A DNA stretch of 64,000 bases. Origin: Duganella lactea (lineage in GTDB: Bacteria; Pseudomonadota; Gammaproteobacteria; Burkholderiales; Burkholderiaceae_D). Shown piece after piece: positions 27,468 through 35,276 of the stretch. The stretch lies in contig NZ_WWCP01000005.1 of the NCBI RefSeq assembly GCF_009857505.1, positions 62,001-126,000 on the forward strand, in the 5' to 3' direction. Within the stretch, counting starts at the first letter, position 1; each line of letters opens with the position of its first letter. The notes under the pieces were generated by a model. It had not been told where the DNA came from. It did not search any database and saw only the letters and a program-made list of their open reading frames with translations. Position numbers and translations under genes: made by a program.

Positions 27468-27941
27468 ATGAAATCCATGAACATGATGAAAAAGCAGGCA
27501 CAGGCAGGCTTCACGCTGATCGAGCTGATGATTGTGGTGGCCATTATCGGCATTCTGGCCGCGGTGGCGATTCCGGCCTACAGCAACTACACCATCAAAG
27601 CCAAGATGGCCAACGCGCAAAGCGCTGTGGATTCGCTGAAGACCGCCGTGGCGCTGTGCGTGCAGGAAGCCGGCGGCGTGCTCACCGACTGCAACACCGG
27701 CTCCAACGGCATCCCCGCCTTCACCCCGACCAAGGAAGTGAAAACCGCCACGGTGGCGGCAGGCGTGATCACCGCCACCTTCCAGGATACCGGCGTAGGC
27801 TCGGGCGTCGACACCCTGGCCGTGGTCTACAGCCCAACCATCGCGGCCGGCGCCAGTAATCTGACCTGGAATGTGAATGCGACCGCCGTGACCAACACCG
27901 CAGCCCGCGACGCGCTACAGAAGAACAACATCGCCCCGTAA
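27468..27941 (+). CDS. pilA: type IV major pilin (PilA-like)
   Basis: A 157-residue type IVa prepilin. The prepilin peptidase site is [11 protein letters not shown] (cleavage after Gly14), giving an N-methyl-Phe start and Glu5 (Glu19 of the precursor), followed by the hydrophobic helix [18 protein letters not shown]. Two cysteines, Cys64 and Cys75, lie close together after the helix rather than near the C-terminus, so the usual D-region disulfide is absent or moved. The ATG has TAGGAG as SD; the second and third Met would shorten the leader to about nine residues. Controlled by the sigma-54 promoter upstream. It should build surface pili for twitching, adhesion or DNA uptake. Confidence 0.92.
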   Translation: MKSMNMMKKQAQAGFTLIELMIVVAIIGILAAVAIPAYSNYTIKAKMANAQSAVDSLKTAVALCVQEAGGVLTDCNTGSNGIPAFTPTKEVKTATVAAGVITATFQDTGVGSGVDTLAVVYSPTIAAGASNLTWNVNATAVTNTAARDALQKNNIAP

Positions 27942-27992
27942 CCATCTGAGCGCCGAAGCAAACCCGGCGCCCGCTTCAGCTCACCGCCGTCG

Positions 27993-28086
27993 CTCCGGCG
28001 AAAGTCGGAACCCATGCTGACTTTGCAGGGCGGAGGCTCTATCGATGGAAGTCATGCCGCGCATGGATTCCCGCTTGCGCGGGAAT
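27993..28086. repeat. REP-like double hairpin, copy C
   Basis: The first hairpin (27993-28010) is CTCCGGC-GAAA-GTCGGAA and carries two mismatches. The second is a perfect ATTCCCGC-TTGC-GCGGGAAT at 28067-28086. It is the most diverged of the four copies. Confidence 0.65.
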
Positions 28087-28281
28087 GACGACGTGCTATT
28101 TGGACTTAACTGCGAGGACCGCACAGGTCTCTTATTGGGCGCGTAAGAAATTCTATGTGTGCGGGACCGGGTTTTACTTAATCGCGTTTGTGAAGTCTTC
28201 GTCAAACATGATGATGGCAAAATGACTAGCATCCATTTCCCTAGCTGCTTGGGCAGCGCGCCTAACTTTCCTTGCCTTCCA

Positions 28282-28319
28282 TGTCAACCATGGTGTAAAG
28301 TGTCAACTCAAATGTCAAG
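28282..28319 (+). promoter_or_regulatory. TGTCAA repeats, candidate operator of the three-gene island
   Basis: TGTCAAC at 28282-28288 and 28301-28307 and TGTCAAG at 28313-28319, with a related CTGTCGG at 28324-28330. A -10-like TAAAGT lies at 28296-28301, inside the array. The HTH protein of the island is the obvious candidate to bind them. This is an inference from position. Confidence 0.4.
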
Positions 28320-28338
28320 TTAAACTGTCGGGGACGCC

Positions 28339-29133
28339 ATGGGAAACAAGCTGAGCAACGCTCCTGTCTACTATACGGTTGCGCAGGTCCAGTTCAATCC
28401 AGTGCTGGACTTGGATGGGTACATCCCTGCCATCCAGTCCAGGATGCGTGAAGTGTACTTCCCTGACTTCAAAAAAGAGGTCTTTCAGCGTTTGGACTTC
28501 CCTGTACTGGGAACTCAGCAAGGTCAGATGGTTCCGCCTACGTTGACTACCCAGTCGCGCTATCTGTTTGGGGACATGCTAGGGCGGACGGTCTTTCTTC
28601 TGGAGTCAAATGCGCTCACGCTGCAGACGACGGCTTACGACACTTTCGAGACGTTTTCAAAGACGCTGATGGCGGGGCTTGGCATCCTGCATAGTGCACT
28701 GCGCCTTGACTTCGTCGAGCGCATTGGTCTTCGCTATTTGGATGCTGTTCAACCATCCAAGGAAGGCGAGTCTCTCCGTGAGTTTCTTGTGCCAGAGGTG
28801 CAGGGACTAGCTCTGCGTGGGCAGGGCACCCTTCAGCAATCAATCAGTGAGACCTCACTTGCAACTTCTGCCGGCCAGCTGATTTCGCGTGTCGTTGTAC
28901 GCAATGGGCAACTGGGTCTACCCATGGAACTAAGCGGCGCGCCTCTCACCATTGACCCGCGTTTCACTCAGCGTGAGGGACTGCATGCTATTGTCGATAC
29001 AGATGCTTCCTTCGCTCATCGGGAGGCATTTGATCTGCCCAATGTGGAGGTGCGTTTGACGGCGCTCCACGACGAAATCGTTACCTCCTTCAGCGGAACG
29101 GTTACGGACTACGCTCGTGCTGCGTGGGCCTGA
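28339..29133 (+). CDS. TIGR04255-type protein of unknown function (island gene 1)
   Basis: A 264-residue protein with the look of the sporadically distributed TIGR04255 family: LSNAPVYYTVAQVQFNP near the N-terminus and ERIGLRYLDAVQ in the middle. No signal peptide, membrane helix or catalytic motif was recognised. Codons such as CTT, TTG, CCT and ACT are frequent, unlike the neighbouring housekeeping genes, and GC is lower, so transfer is likely. It is the first of three same-strand genes with gaps of 12 and 9 bases. The family often lies in variable regions, and a defence or stress role is possible, but no biochemical function can be given. Confidence 0.7.
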   Translation: MGNKLSNAPVYYTVAQVQFNPVLDLDGYIPAIQSRMREVYFPDFKKEVFQRLDFPVLGTQQGQMVPPTLTTQSRYLFGDMLGRTVFLLESNALTLQTTAYDTFETFSKTLMAGLGILHSALRLDFVERIGLRYLDAVQPSKEGESLREFLVPEVQGLALRGQGTLQQSISETSLATSAGQLISRVVVRNGQLGLPMELSGAPLTIDPRFTQREGLHAIVDTDASFAHREAFDLPNVEVRLTALHDEIVTSFSGTVTDYARAAWA

Positions 29134-29145
29134 TTGGAGAGCACA

Positions 29146-29784
29146 ATGAACACTTCTTTGATATACGACCACGGCGGCTGGGTTCCTGAGCGGACGGTGA
29201 CTGGCACCACTTCTACAGTCGTTCGGCTAGTCGGTTGGGTGGCGGCGGCGACGGCCACACTCGCCAGCATTGGGACTGGGGGGGAATTGATCGCCAAGCA
29301 TTTGCAGACTGACTCATACCATGCCCAGAAGGAATCTCCGGCGATTGAAGTTGTGGAAGCCGCATTAGTTCGCACTCCGCGTGAAGACCTGTCTCGCATC
29401 CGCGAGGTGCTGAAACCCGCTGTTTCCGACCTCGCGACCACGTTAGGTGTTTCTCGTCAGTCCGTGTACAACTGGCTCAATGGGGATCAAGTAGCGGATG
29501 AGAATGCCGCCAAGCTGCAAGACCTTGCCCAAGCTGCTGATGCGCTGGACCATGAGGGCATCGAAGTCAATGCCGCACTGTTGAAGCGCAAGTTCGCTAA
29601 TGGTAGGACGCTGCTGCAGGTGGCTCAGGCCGGTGAGTCGGCACGGGATGCCGCGCTCCAACTGGCGCACATCCACAAGCGTGAGGTGGCCCAGCGTGAA
29701 CGTATGGCAGCCCGGTTCGCGAATCGTGCGAGGACGCCAACCAGCGCCGACTTCGACCTGCCTTGGGCCGACGACCATGCTTGA
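29146..29784 (+). CDS. HTH domain protein with N-terminal hydrophobic stretch (island gene 2)
   Basis: A 212-residue protein of no family I can name. Residues about 24-43 (TVVRLVGWVAAATATLASIG) are hydrophobic enough for a single membrane helix. Residues about 88-115 form a helix-turn-helix of the Cro/C1 or MarR-like sort (DLATTLGVSRQSVYNWLNG, recognition helix SRQSVYNWL). The rest is helical and charged. SD sequence TTGGAGAGCACA precedes the ATG. It may be the regulator of the three-gene unit, possibly membrane-tethered. The combination of a hydrophobic segment before an HTH is unusual for a simple repressor. Confidence 0.65.
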   Translation: MNTSLIYDHGGWVPERTVTGTTSTVVRLVGWVAAATATLASIGTGGELIAKHLQTDSYHAQKESPAIEVVEAALVRTPREDLSRIREVLKPAVSDLATTLGVSRQSVYNWLNGDQVADENAAKLQDLAQAADALDHEGIEVNAALLKRKFANGRTLLQVAQAGESARDAALQLAHIHKREVAQRERMAARFANRARTPTSADFDLPWADDHA

Positions 29785-29793
29785 GGGTGAGAC

Positions 29794-30630
29794 GTGGCCG
29801 AGTGGAACCGTGACACCCTATGGCGCCAAGGGCATCTGCTAGGCAGCGACGCCGTCGCAGCCTTGGGGCTACGTCACACCGCGGAGCCTGAACAGACCCT
29901 GGCTATCGTCGCCAGCCATGATTGCGACCTCGCGCAGCACCCGGACGGAGAACCTGTTGTCGAGGTTATGGTCGGCAGCCTGTTGGCGAAAAAAGAAGGA
30001 ACCTACGTCCACGCAAAGAGTGCCCGCAAACTTCATATCGAGTTCGGGGGAGCTTCTGCCTGCTGGGGGGAGTTCGAGGCAACAGGCAAGTTCGCTATCG
30101 ACAAATGGGCACTGAACGAGTTCCAGCCCCGCACTGACGCAACCCTGTCTCCTGAGGACCAGGCCACGTTCCAGATGTGGCTGGCCAGCCGCTATCGGCG
30201 CTCAGCCTTCCCTGATGAGTTCGAGCGCCGCCTGATACGGGAAACTAAGCTGAACGAGAAGATTGCCAAGGCGGTGAAACCACATGGCGAACTTATCGTG
30301 GGCGTCTTCTTCGACGTGGACGGGGGCGTCGAGGTGACGCGGGATGGTCCCGACGACACGTACACCCTTGACATCACTATCTTGCATCGGGCCGATATGG
30401 ACTTTGACGCGGCTGAGAAGGCAGCCACTGAAGCAGCTAAGGCCATCGAGAAGGCGTTCACTGACAAGCTCTTCGGCCCCACGAAGAAGTGGCAGCACAT
30501 CGAGCTGCGCTCATGCGAGCCGCTGTCCGAGTCGGTGCTGACCTATCAGGTGTTTAAGCAACTCAAGCGTTGGCGGCTGGACCACATGAGCCTCGCCGCC
30601 GATCCCCAACAACCTTTGCCCGCTGATTAG
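29794..30630 (+). CDS. SHDCD-motif protein of unknown function (island gene 3)
   Basis: A 278-residue soluble protein starting at GTG (29794, with GAGGGTGAGAC upstream). The N-terminal region has WRQGHLLGSDAVAAL and then TLAIVASHDCDLAQ (SHDCD at residues 41-45), a motif I recall in uncharacterised proteins as S/T-x-x-C-D, where Cys and Asp could be catalytic or metal-binding. The C-terminal half is helical, with an alanine- and glutamate-rich stretch (AAEKAATEAAKAIEKAF). No family name or fold can be given with confidence. It is the last gene of the island and converges on moaC with 75 bases between stops. Confidence 0.65.
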   Translation: MAEWNRDTLWRQGHLLGSDAVAALGLRHTAEPEQTLAIVASHDCDLAQHPDGEPVVEVMVGSLLAKKEGTYVHAKSARKLHIEFGGASACWGEFEATGKFAIDKWALNEFQPRTDATLSPEDQATFQMWLASRYRRSAFPDEFERRLIRETKLNEKIAKAVKPHGELIVGVFFDVDGGVEVTRDGPDDTYTLDITILHRADMDFDAAEKAATEAAKAIEKAFTDKLFGPTKKWQHIELRSCEPLSESVLTYQVFKQLKRWRLDHMSLAADPQQPLPAD

Positions 30631-30705
30631 TTCGGCGCATTCCCATATCCGTTGGCGTCGGCATTTCGATGCATGGCCGGGGCATTCCCGCCCCCCGCAG
30701 GGTCA

Positions 30706-31197
30706 TCACTTGTCGATTTCCGCCGTCCAATCCCCCGACTTGCCGCCGTGCTTTTCAGTGACGCGGATATTGGACATGACCATGCCCCGGTCCACGGCTT
30801 TGCACATATCGTAAATCGTCAGCAGTCCGACCTGGACGGCGGTCAGGGCTTCCATTTCAACACCGGTTTTGCCGTAAGTCTCGACTTGCGCCTTGCAGTG
30901 CACGCTGGCGTTGTCGACATCGGTCTCGAAGTCGACCGTCACGCGGGTCAGCGCCAGCGGGTGGCACAGCGGGATCAGGTCGCTGGTGCGCTTGGCGGCC
31001 ATGATGGCGGCGATGCGGGCGATGCCGAGCACGTCGCCTTTTTTCGCCGTGCCGCCGAGGATGATGGCCAGCGTTTCCGATTTCATGCGGATCGAGCCGC
31101 TGGCCAGGGCGGTGCGGTGGGTTTCATCCTTGGCGCCGACGTCGACCATGTGGGCTTGTCCGGTGGCGTCGAAATGGGTGAGGTGGTCGGTGGTCAT
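30706..31197 (-). CDS. moaC: cyclic pyranopterin monophosphate synthase
   Basis: A 163-residue MoaC of normal length, acting after MoaA in molybdenum cofactor synthesis. Motifs visible are [45 protein letters not shown] and [13 protein letters not shown]. It stands alone on the minus strand, divergent from the bepA-type gene 70 bases away. The other moa genes are not in this window. Confidence 0.96.
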   Translation of the reverse strand: MTTDHLTHFDATGQAHMVDVGAKDETHRTALASGSIRMKSETLAIILGGTAKKGDVLGIARIAAIMAAKRTSDLIPLCHPLALTRVTVDFETDVDNASVHCKAQVETYGKTGVEMEALTAVQVGLLTIYDMCKAVDRGMVMSNIRVTEKHGGKSGDWTAEIDK

Positions 31198-31267
31198 GAT
31201 CGCGGCTTAAAATGAGTCATAATGTGGCACTAAGTTTTTGTGCCCAGGTTGCGGGTATCATATCACC

Positions 31268-32986
31268 GTGAAAGCAAAACGCTCCTCTTACTCCGGCCGC
31301 ATGCGCGCTGTTGCCATGGCCCTGCTGGTCGCCATGCCGATGGCCATGGCGCAGAATGTGATCGCGCCGGCCCGCATTCCGAATCTGCCGTCGCTGGGCG
31401 GCACCGAAAGCCAGGATTTGTCGCCGCTGATGGAACGCAAAATCGGCGAGGAAATCATGCGCGATATCCGCCGCGACCGCGATTATCTCGACGACGGCCC
31501 CATCCTGGAGTACATGAATAACTTCGGCAACGCGCTGGTCGATGCCCGTCCCGGCGCACGCGGCGAGGCCAAGTACGATTACTTTTTCTTTGTGGTGCGC
31601 GACAACCAGTTGAACGCGTTCGCCTTGCCGGGCGGGTTCATCGCCGTCCATTCGCAGCTGCTGTTGCAGGCGCAGAACGAGTCCGAGCTGGCGTCGGTGC
31701 TCGGCCACGAGATCGGCCACGTGGTGCAGCGGCACATCGCCCGCTCCATCGGCCAGCAGAAGCAGGATGCGCTGATCCCGCTGGCGGCGATGATTTTGGC
31801 CGCGCTGGCCTCGCGCGCCGGCGGTGACGCGGCCATCGGCGTGTTCCTCGGCGGACAGGGCGTGGCGATCCAGCGGCAGCTGAATTTCGGCCGTGAGGCC
31901 GAGCGTGAAGCCGACCGCATCGGTTTGCAGATCATGGGCGAGGCCGGCTTCGACACCTCGGGCATGGTGGCCTTCTTCCAGCAAATGCAGGCATCGACCA
32001 AGAACTATAGCGATCTGGTGCCGGCTTGGCTGTTGACCCACCCGCTGCCTGCCGAGCGCATCGCCGATATTCAGGCGCGCATCCGCGAGCATCCTTACAA
32101 GCAGCGTTCCGACAGTCTGGACTTTTTCCTGGTGCGTTCGCGCGCCCGCGTGTTGCAGGACCAGAGCAGCAGCGGCTACAGCGAATCCAAAACCTTCTTT
32201 GAGAATCAGATCAAGCAGGACAGCTGGCAGCAGAAGGCCGCCGGTCAGTACGGCATGGCGTTCCTGACGATGAAGCAGGGCGATACCGTCGCCGCGCAAA
32301 GCTGGCTGGACAAGGCGTATGAGACGGTCAACCGGCCGCCGCCGGCCGGCGTGATCGGTGTCGGCCCGCGTAGCAAGGCGGAGTCGATCTTTGCCGCGAC
32401 CTCGATCGAGATCAAGCTGGCGCAGCCGGACAACAAGGCGATGCTGGCCAAGGCGGTCGACGAGGCGAACGCGGCCCGTGAAAAATTCCCGCTGTCGCGC
32501 GGCATCGCGCATCAGTACGGCGAGGCGCTGCTGAAGGCCGACCGGTTGGAGGCGGCGGCGGTGTATCTGCGCGATCAGGTGCAGCTGTACCGCGAAGATA
32601 TCGAGGCCTATGATTTGCTGGCGCAGGTGTATTCCAAGCAAGGTAAGCTGGCGCTACAGCATATCGCGCTGGCGGAGTCGTATAACCTGCAGGGCGGCGT
32701 GATGGCGGCGCTGGATCAGCTGAACTATGCGCGCAAGTCGCCGGACGCGTCGTTTTACGATCAGTCGCTGATCGATGCGCGCGAGCGCGAATGGCAGGCG
32801 GCGCGGCGCGAGGCCATGGGCGACAAGGGCAAGAAGGACATGACGGAATCGCGTTCGGCGTTCAAGGCCGAGCTCAAGTCCGACGCTGACGAGCACAACA
32901 ATCCATTCGAGCTATCGGAAAGCCCGCTCGACCGGCTGCGCAGGTTGAGCAATCCTACGTTGCCGCAGGGGCCGTCGGTACGCTGA
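31268..32986 (+). CDS. bepA: periplasmic M48 metalloprotease with TPR repeats (BepA/YfgC-like)
   Basis: A 572-residue exported protease. The GTG at 31268 gives a signal peptide RMRAVAMALLVAMPMAMA; an ATG at 31301 is the alternative. The M48 domain has LGHEIGHVVQRH (HExxH zinc ligands) and REAEREADRIG with the third glutamate ligand. The C-terminal third is a TPR-like array. Escherichia coli BepA works at the outer-membrane assembly machinery, helping or degrading LptD and BamA clients, and the same role is likely. Its 3' end overlaps the next, convergent gene by 32 bases. Divergent from moaC. Confidence 0.88.
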   Translation: MKAKRSSYSGRMRAVAMALLVAMPMAMAQNVIAPARIPNLPSLGGTESQDLSPLMERKIGEEIMRDIRRDRDYLDDGPILEYMNNFGNALVDARPGARGEAKYDYFFFVVRDNQLNAFALPGGFIAVHSQLLLQAQNESELASVLGHEIGHVVQRHIARSIGQQKQDALIPLAAMILAALASRAGGDAAIGVFLGGQGVAIQRQLNFGREAEREADRIGLQIMGEAGFDTSGMVAFFQQMQASTKNYSDLVPAWLLTHPLPAERIADIQARIREHPYKQRSDSLDFFLVRSRARVLQDQSSSGYSESKTFFENQIKQDSWQQKAAGQYGMAFLTMKQGDTVAAQSWLDKAYETVNRPPPAGVIGVGPRSKAESIFAATSIEIKLAQPDNKAMLAKAVDEANAAREKFPLSRGIAHQYGEALLKADRLEAAAVYLRDQVQLYREDIEAYDLLAQVYSKQGKLALQHIALAESYNLQGGVMAALDQLNYARKSPDASFYDQSLIDAREREWQAARREAMGDKGKKDMTESRSAFKAELKSDADEHNNPFELSESPLDRLRRLSNPTLPQGPSVR

Positions 32987-33545
32987 CAAAGCCGCCGCGC
33001 GCCGCCAACTGATCGGCGGCGATGCGCTCGACCGCCACGCCATCCAGGCTCAGCGCGCCTTGCGCGCGGCCCGCCATCCATTCCAGCAAGACCTCGTCAT
33101 CAACCGGCGCGCCGTTCAGTCGCAGGCGCGGCAGCACGTCGGCGCCGTCGCGATCGTCCAGCTGGGCGTACACGTCGGCGCTGCGCAGGATCAGCGCGCC
33201 CGCGTCGGTCAGCAACGCGGCGTCCAGCGGGCCGAGCGCCGCGCCGGTGTGCAGCAGCCAACCGGCGGACGGATCGGTGCGGGCGATGTACGGCGTCGCT
33301 TCCAGTTGCACGTACACGCGCTGCGGACCGTTCTGGAAATACCAGCAGCCACGCTCATCCGCCGCGTAATTGCGTGTGATGAAACCGACCAGCGCCGCAT
33401 TGGTCAGCTTGTCGCCGGGCAGGTGGAGGTGTTGGGCGCGCTCGTCGCGCATGCGCCAGTTGCCGCGCGCGTCCAGCGCCAGCCAGCCGTAGCAGTGCGG
33501 TACGTTGGGCCACTTGGCCAGCGCCTGTTTGACGATGTCATCCAT
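32955..33545 (-). CDS. conserved hypothetical protein common in Burkholderiales (DUF2946-type)
   Basis: A 196-residue soluble protein starting KQALAKWPNVPHCYGWLALD. I recall this as a conserved unknown family of Burkholderiales (DUF2946-type; the number is uncertain), with YFQNGPQRVYVQLE and LLTDAGALILRSADVYAQL as further conserved-looking segments. No signal peptide or membrane helix. Its start overlaps the stop of the upstream alpha/beta hydrolase as ATGGATGA, so the two are co-translated. Its 3' end overlaps bepA on the other strand. Confidence 0.75.
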   Translation of the reverse strand: MDDIVKQALAKWPNVPHCYGWLALDARGNWRMRDERAQHLHLPGDKLTNAALVGFITRNYAADERGCWYFQNGPQRVYVQLEATPYIARTDPSAGWLLHTGAALGPLDAALLTDAGALILRSADVYAQLDDRDGADVLPRLRLNGAPVDDEVLLEWMAGRAQGALSLDGVAVERIAADQLAARGGFVSVPTAPAAT

Positions 33546-34494
33546 GTTGTTCGAGGAAAGTGATCAGCTTGGCCGGCAGCCAGTTGATGCGGCCCGGCGG
33601 CCCGCCGACGGCAAAGCCGACATGGCCGCCGTGCTCAGGATAGTCCAATACCACGCGCGGCGACGCACGCCGTGGCAGATGGCGGCCCGGCAGGAAGGGA
33701 TCGTTTTTCGCATTCAGCACCAGCGTCGGCACGGTGATGTCGTTCAGCACGTGCTTGGCGCTGGCGCGGTGCCAGTAATCGTCGGTGTCGCGGTAGCCGT
33801 GCAGCGGGGCGGTGACGACGTTGTCGAAGGCGTACAGATCGCGCGCCGCGTGCAGCGCGTCGAGATCGAACAGGCCGGGGAATTGCTGTAGTTTGGCTAC
33901 GCACTTCGGTTTCAGCGTCTGCAAAAACATCCGCGTGTAGAGCATGTTGAAGCCGCTCGACAGCGACGCGCCACCTTGCGCCAGGTCCAGCGGCGCCGAT
34001 ACCGCGCAGGCGGCGGCGACGAAATCGGCCGCGTGTCGCGATTCGCCCAGCCAGCGCAGCAGCGCGTTGCCGCCCAGCGAGACGCCGGTGGCGTAGAACT
34101 TGCCGCTGTGGATGTCGCTGGCGTGGCCGGCGTGCAGGCGGCGGATGACCCAGTCGATTTCGGCGGCGTCGCCCGAGTGGTAGAAGCGTGGCGCGCGGTT
34201 GGCCTCGCCCGAGCAGCCGCGAAAGTGCGGCACGGCGCCGGACCAGCCGCGCGTCTGCAACTCGGCCATCAGCGCGCGCGCGTAGTGGCTGTTGGAGGAA
34301 CCTTCGAGACCGTGAAATAACACGACCAACGGCTGCCCCGGCTGGCCGTCGACAAAATCAACGTCGATGAAGTCGCCGTCCGGCGTATCCCAGCGCTCGC
34401 GCCGGAAGCTCACCGCCGGCTTGCTGATGGCGATGGCCGGATAAATGGTTTGCAGGTGGCCGCTGGGCAGCCACAACGGCGCGGTGTACTTCAC
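33538..34494 (-). CDS. alpha/beta hydrolase, YheT/EMB8 family
   Basis: A 318-residue hydrolase. It shows the family start with LWLPSGHLQTIYP, the oxyanion segment LFHGLEGSSNSHYA, the nucleophile elbow YATGVSLGGNALL (Ser), an aspartate in LNAKNDPFLP and a histidine near EHGGHVGF. These make a complete Ser-Asp-His triad. YheT-like enzymes hydrolyse esters of medium chains, but no physiological substrate is known. It sits in a minus-strand run with the NTF2-like and zinc-finger genes upstream, 9 bases from the former. Confidence 0.87.
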   Translation of the reverse strand: MKYTAPLWLPSGHLQTIYPAIAISKPAVSFRRERWDTPDGDFIDVDFVDGQPGQPLVVLFHGLEGSSNSHYARALMAELQTRGWSGAVPHFRGCSGEANRAPRFYHSGDAAEIDWVIRRLHAGHASDIHSGKFYATGVSLGGNALLRWLGESRHAADFVAAACAVSAPLDLAQGGASLSSGFNMLYTRMFLQTLKPKCVAKLQQFPGLFDLDALHAARDLYAFDNVVTAPLHGYRDTDDYWHRASAKHVLNDITVPTLVLNAKNDPFLPGRHLPRRASPRVVLDYPEHGGHVGFAVGGPPGRINWLPAKLITFLEQHG

Positions 34495-34503
34495 GGCGGG
34501 AAC

Positions 34504-34926
34504 TTAATGCAGGATCTGGTTGGGTGATTCCACCGGCGCCGGTCCCGGCGCGATCGATACGTGATGCAGCGTCAGGCGCCAGCCTTTCGGCGTTTTCGCG
34601 TACACATTGGTGGCGATCAAATGCGCCGGCTCGCCGCTGGCGGCGGTCGCGCCCTCGACCACGGTGTGCACCGAGCTCATCAAAGTATGCGTTTCGTGCA
34701 GCGACGAGGGATGGATGTTCAACCCGCCATGCTCAAGAATGGCCGCCCAGGAGGCGCGGATGGCGGCATGGCCGATCAGCCGCGGGCCGCCCGGATGGAC
34801 GCAGACGATTTCGTCTTCGTCGCCCCACAGCGCCATCAGCGCATTCAGGTCGGCCCGGTTGAGGGCGTCGTAAAAAGCCGCTTCGGTCTCGGCGGCGCTA
34901 CCGTTATGCGTCTTCTTGGTCGGCAT
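34504..34926 (-). CDS. SnoaL/NTF2-like protein
   Basis: A 140-residue small alpha-beta cone-fold protein: the helical start TEAAFYDALNRADLNALMALW, then DEDEIVCVHPGGPRLIGHAAIRASW, typical of SnoaL_3-type calcium/calmodulin kinase-association-like domains. Function is usually unknown in stand-alone bacterial members. The ATG at 34926 is preferred over a TTG at 34956 because the latter would overlap the zinc-finger gene. Same strand as the YheT-type hydrolase, 9 bases apart. Confidence 0.8.
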   Translation of the reverse strand: MPTKKTHNGSAAETEAAFYDALNRADLNALMALWGDEDEIVCVHPGGPRLIGHAAIRASWAAILEHGGLNIHPSSLHETHTLMSSVHTVVEGATAASGEPAHLIATNVYAKTPKGWRLTLHHVSIAPGPAPVESPNQILH

Positions 34927-34939
34927 GGCGGTGGCTTGC

Positions 34940-35140
34940 TCAGTGGTGGCCAACAACCGCGCCGGGTTTCAGCTTGTAGGCCGTGCCGCAGTACGGGCAC
35001 TTGGCGACGCCGTGGGCGTCGAACTCCAGGAAGACGCGCGGGTGCGACGACCACAGTGGCATGGCTGGGTTCGGGCAGTGGGCCGGCAGATCCTTGCCAT
35101 CGAGTTCTACGGCGGTAACAGCGGCGTTTGGGTTGGTCAT
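34940..35140 (-). CDS. CHCC-type zinc-finger protein (NDUFS6-like)
   Basis: A 66-residue protein with the spaced zinc ligands HCPNP (Cys), SSHP (His) and CPYCGTAY (Cys-x2-Cys), the CHCC arrangement of the NDUFS6/zf-CHCC family. In mitochondria that domain belongs to a complex I subunit; bacterial stand-alone members are common in beta- and alphaproteobacteria and their role is unclear. Likely the first gene of the minus-strand run down to 32955. It was missed by length filters but the start and motif are clear. Confidence 0.85.
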   Translation of the reverse strand: MTNPNAAVTAVELDGKDLPAHCPNPAMPLWSSHPRVFLEFDAHGVAKCPYCGTAYKLKPGAVVGHH

Positions 35141-35210
35141 TTCTTGTGGCTCCGGATGGCTGAGAGAAAACCACGATTTTAACGGATTCGCGCATGGAGC
35201 AAAAATCGTC

Positions 35211-35222
35211 GGTAAAATAGCG
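35211..35222 (+). promoter_or_regulatory. candidate -10 region upstream of azlC
   Basis: GGTAAAATAGCG with hexamer TAAAAT lies 54 bases before the azlC start. The same 12-mer precedes pgk. No good -35 is present at the usual distance. Confidence 0.4.
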
Positions 35223-35276
35223 CCTCTACAATACCTCCCCGGCCCGCCATGTGGCAGGAATGCCACAACCGATCCC

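Larger units (their letters stand above)
27942..28338. other. 397-base intergenic stretch between pilA and the island
   Basis: It contains the REP-like pair copy C (27993-28086), then about 190 bases of lower-GC sequence without a reading frame of note, then three TGTCAA repeats directly in front of the first island gene. The change from high-GC to lower-GC sequence happens near 28100 and marks the left edge of the foreign-looking block. No direct repeats or tRNA gene were seen at the edge. Confidence 0.6.

Noticed and set aside
28100..30700. Attachment sites or direct repeats flanking the three-gene island
   Set aside because: I compared the edges by eye and found no duplicated sequence, tRNA gene or integrase. 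Integration as a prophage or ICE cannot be supported.
31217..32641. 474-codon minus-strand frame opposite bepA
   Set aside because: Antisense shadow; composition is His/Arg/Leu-rich and there is no start signal or motif. The same applies to long antisense frames opposite purK (41326-43119), pyk (37797-39149), the GDSL esterase (45942-47387), the GGDEF gene (60552-62216) and pcnB (9574-11046, plus strand).
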